Shown here: positions 42,226 to 52,903 of the stretch, piece after piece | How positions within the stretch are numbered: the stretch's first letter is position 1 | Layout of the letters: every line of letters begins with the position of its first letter | Source of the DNA: an uncultured Pelagibacteraceae bacterium | Lineage (GTDB): Bacteria > Pseudomonadota > Alphaproteobacteria > Pelagibacterales > AG-422-B15 | DNA: 64,000 nt | NCBI GenBank assembly: GCA_902622985.1 | Contig: CACNSH010000001.1 | Location: 128,036-192,035, forward strand | Direction of reading: 5' to 3' | Notes under the pieces: model-generated | What the model was told of the DNA's origin: nothing | Seen by the model: only the letters and a program-made list of their open reading frames with translations | The model's database searches: none | Translations under genes and position numbers: made by a program

Positions 42226-44829
42226 ATGTTAAAAGTTAACTCATTTTTCAGCACAATTTTTAGCCGAAGCGAAAAGAAGAAATTAGCGGAATTTCAACGT
42301 ACTGTACAATTAATTAATGATTTGGAGCCTGAAATTGAAAAGCTATCTCAAGATACACTTCTTAAAAGAATTTCAGAGATTAAATCTGAAATATCAAATG
42401 GGGAGAAAATTGATGACTATTTAGTAGAGTCTTTTGCAATGGTGCGTGAGGCTTCCAAAAGAACGCTTGGTCAAAGGCATTTTGATGTTCAATTAATTGG
42501 AGGAATGGTTTTGCACAATGGTGGAATTGCAGAGATGAAGACTGGCGAGGGAAAAACACTTGTTTCTACTTTGGCAGCTTTTCTGAATTCATTATCTAAT
42601 AATGGTGTGCATATAGTGACTGTAAATGATTATCTTGCAAAACGTGATGCTGAATGGATGGGTTCTATATTCAATTATTTGGGCCTGTCTGTAGGATGTT
42701 TAACGAATGATGTCGAAGGAGCTGATGACAGAAAGAAGCAATATGATTGCGATATTACATACGGTACAAATAATGAATTTGGTTTTGATTATTTAAGAGA
42801 CAACCTTAGATTGATGAAAAAAAATATGGTTCAAAGAACGCATAATTTTTGCATTGTTGATGAAGTTGATAGCATATTAATTGATGAGTCGAGAACACCT
42901 CTAGTTATTTCTGGAGCTATAGAGGATAAAACAACGCTTTACAATTCAATAAATAAAATTATTCCTTTTATTGATGAGAATGATTTTGAAATTGATGAAA
43001 AATCAAAAACTGCAAATTTAACCGATGCTGGAATTGACAAGGCAGAGATCATACTCAAAGAAAGAAAAATAATCAATGAAGGCACTTTATATGATATTTC
43101 AAATGTAGCAGTGGTTCACCATATTAACCAAGCATTGAGAGCAAATAAACTGTTTGAAAAAGATAGAGATTATATCGTTAAATCTGGAAGTGTAATTATT
43201 GTTGATGAATTTACTGGAAGAACAATGGAGGGCAGAAGATATGGGGATGGGCTTCATCAAGCGATTGAAGCGAAAGAAAATGTTAAAGTTCAGAACGAGA
43301 GTCAAACTTTAGCATCCATCACATATCAAAATTATTTTAGATTATATAATAAAATTTCTGGCATGACTGGAACTGCACTTACAGAAGCAGAAGAATTTGC
43401 TGATATTTATAACTTATCAGTTATTGAGATACCAACAAATGTAGCAATTTCTAGAATCGATAATCAGGATGAGATTTACAGAACAAAGGATGAAAAATAC
43501 AATGCAATCGTAGAACAAGTTAAAAAATGTAATAAAAAAAATCAGCCTGTTTTAGTTGGAACTACAAGTATTGAAAAGTCGGAAGAAATATCAAAAAAAC
43601 TACGAAATAACAAAATTAGGCATGAAGTTCTAAATGCAAAGCATCATGAACAAGAAGCAAAAATTATTGCAAATGCTGGAGAGCCTGGAGCTGTTACAAT
43701 AGCAACAAATATGGCAGGAAGAGGTACAGATATACAACTTGGTGGCAATTATGAATTTAGTTCTAATCAAACAAATGGGGAAGAGGAAGCTAAGAAACTT
43801 CTTGCAAAGATTTTAATAAATAAAAATGAGGTATTGGAAGCTGGGGGTCTTTATGTTATTGGCAGTGAGAGACACGAAAGCAGAAGAATAGATAATCAGC
43901 TAAGAGGAAGATCTGGTAGGCAAGGAGACCCCGGTGAAACAAAATTCTTCATTAGTTTAGAAGACGACCTAATGCGAATCTTTGGATCAGAAAAAATAGA
44001 TAATGTATTAAAAAGCCTGGGATTAAAAGAAGGAGAGTCGATAAAACATGCTTGGATCTCAAAAGCACTTGAAAGAGCTCAAAAAAAAGTAGAAGGAAGA
44101 AATTTTGATATACGAAAAACACTGCTTAAATTTGATGATGTACTAAACGATCAGAGAAAAACAATATTTGATCAAAGACTAGAACTAATGAATGCAGAGA
44201 ATATTGCTGAGATTGCAAATGACATGCAGTACGATGTTGCTGATGCGATTATTGATCGCCATTGTCCAGAGAAATCATACGCAGATCAATGGAACATAAA
44301 TGATCTACAAGCTGAAATAAATCAAAATTTTGCCTCAGAAATTAAGCTTGATATTAAAAATACAGATATCGAAATAGATCAAAAATATTTGAGAGAAAAA
44401 GTGTATGAGCTCATTAATAAAAATACAATTAGTAGAAAAGGAAATCATTCAACAGAGGCTATCAATTCTGCAGAACGTATGGTCTTACTAAAAATCTTAG
44501 ATGATAAGTGGAAGGATCATATAAATAATTTAGAACAACTTAGATCAACTATAGGTTTAAGAGGGTATGGTCAAAGAGATCCTCTAAATGAGTATAAAAA
44601 TGAAGCCTTTAGTTTATTTGAAAATCTACTTGATAGTTTAAAAGTTGATGTATCTAAAATATTTTCAAGAATGAAATTAAGAGAAAATACAAGCCAAAAT
44701 TTTGACGAGAGTAAGGGAACCCAGCGTTTAAATCAGAACGTGTCAAAAGAAAAAAAAATATCAAGAAATTCACCTTGTCCCTGTGGATCAGGAAAAAAGT
44801 ATAAACACTGTCACGGAAATATTAATTAG
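42226..44829 (+). CDS. secA: Preprotein translocase ATPase SecA
   Basis: MKTGEGKTLVSTLAAFLN; AGRGTDIQLGGN; C-terminal SEC-C RNSPCPCGSGKKYKHCHG. Confidence 0.98.
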   Translation: MLKVNSFFSTIFSRSEKKKLAEFQRTVQLINDLEPEIEKLSQDTLLKRISEIKSEISNGEKIDDYLVESFAMVREASKRTLGQRHFDVQLIGGMVLHNGGIAEMKTGEGKTLVSTLAAFLNSLSNNGVHIVTVNDYLAKRDAEWMGSIFNYLGLSVGCLTNDVEGADDRKKQYDCDITYGTNNEFGFDYLRDNLRLMKKNMVQRTHNFCIVDEVDSILIDESRTPLVISGAIEDKTTLYNSINKIIPFIDENDFEIDEKSKTANLTDAGIDKAEIILKERKIINEGTLYDISNVAVVHHINQALRANKLFEKDRDYIVKSGSVIIVDEFTGRTMEGRRYGDGLHQAIEAKENVKVQNESQTLASITYQNYFRLYNKISGMTGTALTEAEEFADIYNLSVIEIPTNVAISRIDNQDEIYRTKDEKYNAIVEQVKKCNKKNQPVLVGTTSIEKSEEISKKLRNNKIRHEVLNAKHHEQEAKIIANAGEPGAVTIATNMAGRGTDIQLGGNYEFSSNQTNGEEEAKKLLAKILINKNEVLEAGGLYVIGSERHESRRIDNQLRGRSGRQGDPGETKFFISLEDDLMRIFGSEKIDNVLKSLGLKEGESIKHAWISKALERAQKKVEGRNFDIRKTLLKFDDVLNDQRKTIFDQRLELMNAENIAEIANDMQYDVADAIIDRHCPEKSYADQWNINDLQAEINQNFASEIKLDIKNTDIEIDQKYLREKVYELINKNTISRKGNHSTEAINSAERMVLLKILDDKWKDHINNLEQLRSTIGLRGYGQRDPLNEYKNEAFSLFENLLDSLKVDVSKIFSRMKLRENTSQNFDESKGTQRLNQNVSKEKKISRNSPCPCGSGKKYKHCHGNIN

Positions 44830-45932
44830 ATTAAATAGTATATAAGAGCGATACAGAATAATACTATTAAAACAATTGAAAAGGTCTTTAGAAAAAGGCT
44901 TGAGAACTTATTTATATTTTTAGTTTTTCCATACTTAGCATTTAGCACTGAATTTGCTGGGGTGATCTTATCACTAAATAAACCAGATCTTCCAATTTGA
45001 AGATATCTCTCTTGCCTTGCGTGTTTTAAATCATTACCATGCTGATTTGAGAGCAAATTTAAATATTTTTCAATTTCGTCACCAACAGTTTCAATTGCCC
45101 GATGAGGATTTCTATGTGCGCCGCCTGTAGGCTCTTTAACAATTTCGTCAATTACATCAATTTTTAGCATATCTTCTGCTGTTAGTTTAAGGGCTGATGC
45201 CGCTTCAACAGTTTTTGCATTATCTTTCCATAAAATTGAAGAGCAACCCTCTGGAGAAATTACTGAATAAATAGAGTTTTCCAACATGAGGACAGTATTT
45301 CCTGTACCAATAGCAACTGCACCGCCTGATCCTCCTTCACCAATTATTATTGCTATAATAGGAACACCTAATGACAAACAACACTCAGTTGTTTTTGCTA
45401 TTGCTTCAGACTGCCCCCGCTGTTCAGCTCCTACTCCAGGGTAAGCACCAGGAGTGTCTACGAAGGAAATTACTGGAATGTCAAAATCCTCTGCGAGTTT
45501 CATTAATCTTTGAGCTTTCCTGTATCCCTCAGGCCTAGGCATTCCAAAATTATGTTCAATTCTTGATGTAGTATCGTGTCCCTTTTCATGACCAATAACC
45601 AATACTGTTTTACCTCTAAATTTTCCAAACCCCCCAAGAATGGCTTTATCTTCTGAAAAAAAACGATCACCTGATAATGGAAAAAAATCCTCAATTAGAT
45701 TTTGAATATATTCTCTAGTTTTTGGTCGTTGAGGATGTCTTGCAACAAGTGTCCTTTGCCAAGGTGATATTGAAGAATATATCTTTTTATAAGTTTCATT
45801 TATTTTTTCTTCAACTTGCGTAATTTCTTCAAGAAGATTATCTGATGGAGCATTATCATTTAAGCTTTTGAGCTCATGAACCTTATTGTCAAGTTGTTCG
45901 ATGGGCTTTTCAAACTCAAGATAGGTGTTCAT
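44826..45932 (-). CDS. accA: Acetyl-CoA carboxylase carboxyltransferase subunit alpha, with C-terminal hydrophobic extension
   Basis: YLEFEKPIEQL; RHPQRPKTREYIQNL; GEGGSGGAVAIGTGNTVLMLENSIYSVISPEGCSSILW. Confidence 0.95.
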   Translation of the reverse strand: MNTYLEFEKPIEQLDNKVHELKSLNDNAPSDNLLEEITQVEEKINETYKKIYSSISPWQRTLVARHPQRPKTREYIQNLIEDFFPLSGDRFFSEDKAILGGFGKFRGKTVLVIGHEKGHDTTSRIEHNFGMPRPEGYRKAQRLMKLAEDFDIPVISFVDTPGAYPGVGAEQRGQSEAIAKTTECCLSLGVPIIAIIIGEGGSGGAVAIGTGNTVLMLENSIYSVISPEGCSSILWKDNAKTVEAASALKLTAEDMLKIDVIDEIVKEPTGGAHRNPHRAIETVGDEIEKYLNLLSNQHGNDLKHARQERYLQIGRSGLFSDKITPANSVLNAKYGKTKNINKFSSLFLKTFSIVLIVLFCIALIYYLI

Positions 45933-45943
45933 TTAATAATAAA

Positions 45944-46924
45944 TTATTTACTTAGAGTTTCTATTAATTTTGTTTGTTCGATAATTTGCTCAGCTTGCCT
46001 TATTGAAGCGGCGTCTATTAATTTTCCATTTAGTGTAGCAGCGCCTGCGCCTGACTCCTGTGCTTTTTTCATCGCTTCAAGAATATCTCTGGCTTTTTGT
46101 ACTTCTTTTTCCGGTAGTGTGAATACCTCATTTGCAAGATCTACCTGACTAGGATGAATTGCCCATTTTCCCTCGCATCCAAGAATTGCTGTTCTTCTTG
46201 CGTGAGACTTAAAACCTTCTGGATCTGAAAAATCGCCAAAAGGACCGTCAATAATCCTTACGCCATGAGCCCTTCCAATAGTTGTCATTTTTGATATTGG
46301 ATAGTGCCACATATCATTCCAGTGAGTTTTTCTCTCTCCATCAATTTCATCAGTTAATATTGAATAGTCTTGATTAGATCCGCCGATATTTGTTGTTCGC
46401 ATTCTAACTGATGCTGCATAATCAGCGTAACCAAAATGGAGAGATTCAATTCTTTTACTTCCAGTTAAGATCTTATCCAGGTTTGTTATTCCCATTGATG
46501 TTTCAACTATAAGTTCAAAGCCTATTTTCTTTTGTCTTTGAGTTTTATCTTCTATTTGCGTCACTAACATATCAATCGCATAAACATCCTCTGGAACACC
46601 AACTTTTGGTATCATGATTAAATCTAATCGCTCACCACCATTTTCCATTAAGTCAACAACATCTCTGTAACAATAATGAGTATCCAATCCATTAATTCTT
46701 ACTGAAATAGTTTTTTTCCCAAAATCATGATTGTTTAGTGCTTTGATTACATTTTCTTTTGCTTGTTCCTTATCTTGCGGTGCCACAGCATCCTCAAGAT
46801 CTAAACAGATTATATCTGCATTACTTGCTGAAGCTTTCTCAAACAAATCTGGCTTTGACCCTGGAACAAATAACTGAGATCTATTTATTCTTATAGTGTT
46901 AGAGGGTACGGGCGTGAAACTCAT
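45944..46924 (-). CDS. HpcH/HpaI/CitE family CoA-ester lyase (malyl-CoA lyase-like)
   Basis: RSQLFVPGSKPDLFEKASASNADIICLDLEDAVAPQDK; HFGYADYAASV; GCEGKWAIHPSQVDLANEVF. Confidence 0.9.
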   Translation of the reverse strand: MSFTPVPSNTIRINRSQLFVPGSKPDLFEKASASNADIICLDLEDAVAPQDKEQAKENVIKALNNHDFGKKTISVRINGLDTHYCYRDVVDLMENGGERLDLIMIPKVGVPEDVYAIDMLVTQIEDKTQRQKKIGFELIVETSMGITNLDKILTGSKRIESLHFGYADYAASVRMRTTNIGGSNQDYSILTDEIDGERKTHWNDMWHYPISKMTTIGRAHGVRIIDGPFGDFSDPEGFKSHARRTAILGCEGKWAIHPSQVDLANEVFTLPEKEVQKARDILEAMKKAQESGAGAATLNGKLIDAASIRQAEQIIEQTKLIETLSK

Positions 46925-46977
46925 TTTGTTGGTTTATCATCATAAAATCTTCTTTTCAAGGACAACTTGAATTACAA

Positions 46978-47904
46978 TTATTCTTTGAATACCTTAGATA
47001 ATGGGTGATTATCTTCCACCGTACTTTTTAATCTATCGCTAAGAACATGAGTATAAATTTGTGTTGTAGATATATCTGAATGCCCAAGTAGCATTTGTAG
47101 TGATCTCAAATCCATTCCATTAGCAAGTAGATGTGATGCAAAGGCATGTCTTAGCTTGTGGGGGCTAACGTATTTTGCATCGATATTCGCTTCTTTGCAT
47201 AATACTTTTAAGAGTTGATGAAATCTTTGCCTTGAAATATGACCAAGCTTTGAATTTCTTGAAGGAAAAAGCCATTTGTCTTCATTTTTATCTGCATTTA
47301 AAAATTCTACTCTTACTTTTAGATACTTTTCTATTGTAGATAAAGTGTTTTGATCAACGGGCACAAGTCTTTCTTTATTTCCTTTACCTGTAACAAAAAT
47401 AAAATTTTCTTTTTCATGTAAAGATGACAATTTTAATTCAACTAGTTCAGAAACTCTTATTCCTGTTGCATATAATATTTCTATCATAGTGAATAGTCTC
47501 AATCCTTTAATAGAGTCATCATTTTTAGCTGTCTCTAATAGCCTATCTACCTGATCGTTTGTTAAAAAAATTGGTAGCTTAGAGTTTTTTTTGGGAATTG
47601 ATATTTGCGAGAATGGATTATCTTTCAGTATATTTTCAGTAACTAAAAAATCAAAAAAATGTCCTAACGAAGATAATTTCCTTAGGATTGTTGACCTCTC
47701 AAATCCTAAATCGTTCATCACTGAAATGTATTTTTCAATCGATTTTCTTGAAAATATTTGTACAGATGACTTGCTTGTTGTTTGTCTTTCTAAAAACTGA
47801 TTTATATCGCTTTTATAAGACTTAATCGTATTATTACTTAAACCTTTCTCAGATATCAGCGATTCTAAGAAATTCTCAATTATAGATTTTTCTATTTTTG
47901 GCAC
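46978..47904 (-). CDS. xerD: Tyrosine recombinase XerD
   Basis: YATGIRVSELVELKLSSL; HKLRHAFASHLLANGMDLRSLQMLLGHSDISTTQIYTHV; chromosomal context accA-xerD-aroK. Confidence 0.93.
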   Translation of the reverse strand: MPKIEKSIIENFLESLISEKGLSNNTIKSYKSDINQFLERQTTSKSSVQIFSRKSIEKYISVMNDLGFERSTILRKLSSLGHFFDFLVTENILKDNPFSQISIPKKNSKLPIFLTNDQVDRLLETAKNDDSIKGLRLFTMIEILYATGIRVSELVELKLSSLHEKENFIFVTGKGNKERLVPVDQNTLSTIEKYLKVRVEFLNADKNEDKWLFPSRNSKLGHISRQRFHQLLKVLCKEANIDAKYVSPHKLRHAFASHLLANGMDLRSLQMLLGHSDISTTQIYTHVLSDRLKSTVEDNHPLSKVFKE

Positions 47905-49634
47905 TATAAATTGTACTTTGAAAAATACTCTAATATATAATCTTGTGCGTAAGATTCATTAATCTCAAACAATCCATCTATTATAAGAAAAATAGAAAAC
48001 TCATCATTTTCATTAAAATTATCATCTCCATGCAATATGTTTAGCAAAATTATTTTCTCACCTATTTGGTTTTCAAGGGATTCAAAATAATTATGAAGCT
48101 TTATATTTGCAGTTATTGAGGAGACTTTATTTAATTCATTTGGAGTTTTCCAATAACTAATTTTTTTTGAATTTGTAATAAGTTCGTAATACTTAACAAT
48201 AATATTCTTCTGCCTATCAGAAAAACCTTTATGATCAATTAATTGATTTAAGTTAGTCTCTTTTATTGCTTTACCATTCGTCAATGAAAGATAAAACTTA
48301 GCTTTAGAAAGCTCTAATGCGTTTGAATTGAGATTCAATTGATTCACCCACTCATTGCACTTTTCTGGGTCATCATTTAGTATAAAGACTAGGCAAATGC
48401 TCGATGCATTATCGATATAATCTGATTTTGGTTGAACTATTTTTATTTTATCATAAATCATTAAAGACGCAGTTTCCAACATCCCATGAGCACTGAATAA
48501 ACTAACATATTTAGTTATATTATTTACTAAATCAGCCTGAGATGACGTTTTTCTCATATCCTTGAAGATTTTAATTCGCTCTAATAAGGCTGAATTATCC
48601 TCACCAGAGTTCTTAGAATTACTTAAATCAAAGGACTGGTAAATCTCCGCAAGGTATTTGTGCTCAATCAAACCTTTTTTGACAAGTTCTTCAGCAATTG
48701 AAATTTTTTTAAGGTTATTTTTCTTATAATTTAAAAAGTAAAATAATTTAAATTTTATTGGTGAATTTATGGTAATATATTTATCAATATCGACATTGTA
48801 TTTTTGTAATAAATTTAAATTAATTAGATTGATTTCCTTAATATTTTCAGCTTTAATTTCATCACTATAAATAATTTCAGATAATAAAGATAAATACTCT
48901 TCATCATAATTCTCATCATCTCTCATTAAAGAAATATTTAGATCAAGAGTTAATTTATTAGCTGACATTGCATTGCAAAATGATGCAAAATATAAATCGT
49001 TTAATCTTTCTGTAATTAAATAAGAGCTGCTATTACAAATTCTTTTGTATTGATTATAGATAAGTAAGTTATCTATCATTCCATCACTTAAAATATTGTT
49101 TATTTCATCACTATTTAGTAAGCTAAATAATTGAGATATATTTTCATAATAACCTCTTGAGATTAAAAAATTTGATTTAATATTTAAAAAAGATAATGAG
49201 TTATTATTTGATTTATCGGGCGGAGCTGCTGTAGTTAAGATTACATTTTTAACTAGGTTCGTAAGAGTTGAACTTGTACTTTCTACAGGAGCTATATTAA
49301 TTAAATATTCTATATCCTCTATATTAGACCCATCCCATAAATTAGCTTCAAATCCGCCATTAGTAGGATCATACAAACCTATAGCATCGGCTTTAGTGAA
49401 TAGAAAATTTTCCTGTTTTACGGTTTGATTAGTAAAGTTTACTGCTTCCTGCGTATTTGATTTTTTAACAGAGCTTTCAATTTCGCTTATAACACTGTTC
49501 TCTTGCCAAATTTCATATGGCTCTTGACCCAAATTACCTTCCGCCAAAACATCAATATTAATGAAAAATGAGCTTATAAGAGATAAACTAATGATATATA
49601 ATGTCACTTTATTACGAATGCTTTTATCAAACAT
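47904..49634 (-). CDS. Hypothetical secreted/periplasmic helical-repeat protein
   Basis: Long ORF with N-terminal signal/TM segment; no motif recognised. Confidence 0.7.
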   Translation of the reverse strand: MFDKSIRNKVTLYIISLSLISSFFINIDVLAEGNLGQEPYEIWQENSVISEIESSVKKSNTQEAVNFTNQTVKQENFLFTKADAIGLYDPTNGGFEANLWDGSNIEDIEYLINIAPVESTSSTLTNLVKNVILTTAAPPDKSNNNSLSFLNIKSNFLISRGYYENISQLFSLLNSDEINNILSDGMIDNLLIYNQYKRICNSSSYLITERLNDLYFASFCNAMSANKLTLDLNISLMRDDENYDEEYLSLLSEIIYSDEIKAENIKEINLINLNLLQKYNVDIDKYITINSPIKFKLFYFLNYKKNNLKKISIAEELVKKGLIEHKYLAEIYQSFDLSNSKNSGEDNSALLERIKIFKDMRKTSSQADLVNNITKYVSLFSAHGMLETASLMIYDKIKIVQPKSDYIDNASSICLVFILNDDPEKCNEWVNQLNLNSNALELSKAKFYLSLTNGKAIKETNLNQLIDHKGFSDRQKNIIVKYYELITNSKKISYWKTPNELNKVSSITANIKLHNYFESLENQIGEKIILLNILHGDDNFNENDEFSIFLIIDGLFEINESYAQDYILEYFSKYNL

Positions 49635-49689
49635 ATTAATTTCTTTTAACAGAATATTTTAAAACTGTGAAATTTATTCACATTTAATA

Positions 49690-50220
49690 ATGTCAAAAAA
49701 AAGACTCTCTCAAACAAAAAAAAATATAGTTTTTCTAGGCCATATGGGCTCTGGTAAATCAACTATTGGTAGAGGTTTATCAAAAAAACTAGGCTTAGAT
49801 TTTTATGATACGGATAAAGAAATTGAAAAAGAAATGGGTCAAAAAATTGCAAAAATTTTTGATGAAAGTGGTGAAAGTATCTTCAGAAATATTGAGAAAA
49901 AAATTACTTTAAAATTACTAGATAAAAAAAACTCTATTATTGCACTAGGCGGAGGTGGTTTTGAAGATTTAAAAATAAGAAAGTTAATATTGAATAAATG
50001 TAATTCAATATGGCTAAAATGTGATTTGAATATTTTAGAAAAAAGATGTAAAGTATCAAAAAAGAGGCCCCTTTTATCTAATAAAAATATAAAAGCAGAA
50101 TTTGAAAGATTAAATAAAATTAGGCAGAAAAATTACTCAAAAGCTAAATTCACAATCGATGTGAGCAAAAAAAATAAATATCAAATAATTAAAGAAATTA
50201 CCGAAGCTTTAAAAATCTAA
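49690..50220 (+). CDS. aroK: Shikimate kinase
   Basis: IVFLGHMGSGKSTIGRGLSKKLGLDFYDTDKEIE; IALGGGGF. Confidence 0.95.
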   Translation: MSKKRLSQTKKNIVFLGHMGSGKSTIGRGLSKKLGLDFYDTDKEIEKEMGQKIAKIFDESGESIFRNIEKKITLKLLDKKNSIIALGGGGFEDLKIRKLILNKCNSIWLKCDLNILEKRCKVSKKRPLLSNKNIKAEFERLNKIRQKNYSKAKFTIDVSKKNKYQIIKEITEALKI

Positions 50221-50222
50221 TA

Positions 50223-51329
50223 ATGAAAAAAACTTTAGAGGTAAAGACCGGAACAGATGAATATAAAATATTAATTGGTGATAATATTTTATTGAGTGTA
50301 GGTTCATTAATAAAAAAGAAATTAATAAACCCACGAGTTTTCATAATTACTAATAAATTTATTCATAAGCTTTACGGAAAAAAATTAGAGAACTCACTAA
50401 AAAAAAATAAAATAAGTTTTAATAAGATAATAATTAATGATGGTGAGAAATACAAAAATATTAAAACTATTAATTTAATTACATCTAAACTTCTCAAATA
50501 TAAGGTTGATAGGAACGATACTTTAATTGCTTTTGGTGGAGGTGTTATTGGCGATATTGTAGGTTTTTCAGCAAGTATCACATTAAGAGGTATTAATTTT
50601 ATTCAGATACCTACAACATTATTATCGCAAGTCGATTCTGCAGTAGGAGGCAAAACAGGAGTCAATACTAAAGAAGGCAAAAATCTGATAGGTACTTTTT
50701 ACCAACCTAAATTAGTGATTTCGGATGTTTCACTATTAAAATCTCTTCCAAAAAGGGAGATTTTATCTGGCTATGCTGAAATAATTAAGTATGGACTTAT
50801 TATGGATAAAAGATTCCTTAATTGGCTTTTAGATAATGAATCGAAGCTTATGACATTTAACAAAAAATATTTAATTGAGGCTGTTTTCCACTCTTGCAAA
50901 AATAAAGCAATAATTGTAAGAAAAGATGAAAAAGAAAAAAATATAAGAGCAATACTTAATTTAGGCCATACTTTCGGACATGCTATTGAAGCAATAAATA
51001 ATTACCAGAAATCATTAACACATGGAGAAGCTGTATCTATTGGCATCATGATGGCTCTAGATATGTCTTCACTTCAAGGAAATAGTTTAAATAAAAATAT
51101 TAATAAAATAAAAAATCATTTTCAAAAATTAAAAATGAAAACCAAAATACCTAACAATATTAAAAGAAAGATATCACTTAAAAAATTTAAAGAGACAATG
51201 AATTCTGATAAAAAAGTAAAAAATAATCACATTAATCTGATTCTTTTAAGGAATTTAGGTAAAGCTTATTTAACCAATCGATATTCAACTAGAAAATTAG
51301 ACAGCGTGATAAGTAATTATATAAATTAG
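50223..51329 (+). CDS. aroB: 3-dehydroquinate synthase
   Basis: FGGGVIGDIVGFSASITLRGINFIQIPTTLLSQVDSAVGGKTGVNTKEGKNLIGTFYQP. Confidence 0.97.
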   Translation: MKKTLEVKTGTDEYKILIGDNILLSVGSLIKKKLINPRVFIITNKFIHKLYGKKLENSLKKNKISFNKIIINDGEKYKNIKTINLITSKLLKYKVDRNDTLIAFGGGVIGDIVGFSASITLRGINFIQIPTTLLSQVDSAVGGKTGVNTKEGKNLIGTFYQPKLVISDVSLLKSLPKREILSGYAEIIKYGLIMDKRFLNWLLDNESKLMTFNKKYLIEAVFHSCKNKAIIVRKDEKEKNIRAILNLGHTFGHAIEAINNYQKSLTHGEAVSIGIMMALDMSSLQGNSLNKNINKIKNHFQKLKMKTKIPNNIKRKISLKKFKETMNSDKKVKNNHINLILLRNLGKAYLTNRYSTRKLDSVISNYIN

Positions 51330-52598
51330 ATGATATTTGAAATTATCGTATTATTTTTAGCCATAATAGTTCTTTTAGCATTTTCTGCATTTTTCTCGGG
51401 ATCAGAAACAGCATTAACTGCAAGTACGCGAAGTAGGTTAACCGGACTTGGCATGAAGGGTAAAAAGAATTCTAATGTCGCAATAGATTTATTGAATAAG
51501 AAAGAAGCCTTAATTGGAGCGATTTTACTCGGTAATAATTTAGTTAATATTCTTGCTTCAGCTTTAGCTACGAGTTTATTAATCAAAATATTTGGAAATA
51601 CAGGTGTTGCTTATGCTGTAATCATAATGACAGCATTAATTGTGATTTTTGCAGAAATTCTTCCTAAAAGTTATGCTATTGCAAATGCAGAGAAAATGGC
51701 ACTACTAGTAAGTCCATTGTTAAAACCATTTGTAACCATCTTAGCGCCCGTAACTTGGCTGATGGAAAAAATCGTTTTTACTATTTTAAATATAATTGGA
51801 ATTAAACATGATCAGAATGCAAGAAGTTTATCTGTAGCTGATGAAATTAGGGGAACTGTAGATCTCCATCATAAAGAAGGAAGGTTATTTAAAATGGATA
51901 AAGATATGGTGACTGGAATATTGGATTTATCAGAAACAACTGTTGAGGATATTATGGTTCACAGAAGCAACATCTTTATGGTTAATATTGATGAAGATCC
52001 TGAAAAAATAATTAGCCAAGTTGTTGAAAGTCCTTATACAAGAATACCAGTATGGAAAGACAATAATGAAAATATTATTGGCCTAGTGCACGCAAAAAAT
52101 CTGTTAAGAAAGCTAAATGAACTTAAATCTGTAAAAATTTCAAGAGAGAATATAAAGCAATCATTAATTAAAACTTGGTTTGTGCCAGAAACTACACCTT
52201 TAAAAAATCAATTACAAATGCACCTAAACAGAAAAATTAAATTAGCTATGGTGGTTGATGAATATGGTGTATTGAATGGAATGATAAGTCTTGAGGATAT
52301 TATTGAAGAGATTGTAGGAGAAATCAGCGATGAACATGATATCGATTTAGCTGATATTGTAAGAAATAAAGATGGCTCAATTAAAGTTCAAGGATCTACA
52401 GAAATAAGAAACATTAATAGAAGTTTTGGTTGGGACCTGCCTGATGAAGATGCAAATACTATTTCTGGCTTAATAATAAATGAGTCAAGGACCTTTCCTA
52501 AAGCTGGACAAGTTTTTCAATTTTATGGATTTAAATTCGAAATAATTGAAACTAAAAGAAATTTGATTTCACAAGTCAAAATTGCATCACTTAATTAA
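51330..52598 (+). CDS. CNNM/CorC family transporter (DUF21 plus CBS domains)
   Basis: FFSGSETALTASTRSRL; CBS pair VEDIMVHRSNIFMV..; MVVDEYGVLNGMISLEDIIEEIVGEI. Confidence 0.93.
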   Translation: MIFEIIVLFLAIIVLLAFSAFFSGSETALTASTRSRLTGLGMKGKKNSNVAIDLLNKKEALIGAILLGNNLVNILASALATSLLIKIFGNTGVAYAVIIMTALIVIFAEILPKSYAIANAEKMALLVSPLLKPFVTILAPVTWLMEKIVFTILNIIGIKHDQNARSLSVADEIRGTVDLHHKEGRLFKMDKDMVTGILDLSETTVEDIMVHRSNIFMVNIDEDPEKIISQVVESPYTRIPVWKDNNENIIGLVHAKNLLRKLNELKSVKISRENIKQSLIKTWFVPETTPLKNQLQMHLNRKIKLAMVVDEYGVLNGMISLEDIIEEIVGEISDEHDIDLADIVRNKDGSIKVQGSTEIRNINRSFGWDLPDEDANTISGLIINESRTFPKAGQVFQFYGFKFEIIETKRNLISQVKIASLN

Positions 52599-52868
52599 AT
52601 CATATTCTGACTTTATATAGAGTTTTAATCTTATTGAGTGTATCTCTGTCGATATTTCTTCTTTAAGTATGTTATGAACAATCCTCTCTCTTTCAATTCT
52701 TGAATGTCCATTAAAAGACTCTGAAACAATAATGATTTTAATATGTGAAGTATCTTTGTTATCACCTTCATAATGATTTTTATGTTGATCAGAAAAGTTT
52801 ATAATTTTAAAAAAAGACGGTTTTAGATTGTCATTAATTTTCTTATCTATAGATTCTTCTAGGGTCAT
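52587..52868 (-). CDS. BolA family protein
   Basis: IIIVSESFNGHSRIERERIVHNIL; located between CorC-like gene and cobST. Confidence 0.88.
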   Translation of the reverse strand: MTLEESIDKKINDNLKPSFFKIINFSDQHKNHYEGDNKDTSHIKIIIVSESFNGHSRIERERIVHNILKEEISTEIHSIRLKLYIKSEYDLIK

Positions 52869-52903
52869 GTATATTAATCTAATCTAACATATGAAAAGAC
52901 AAT

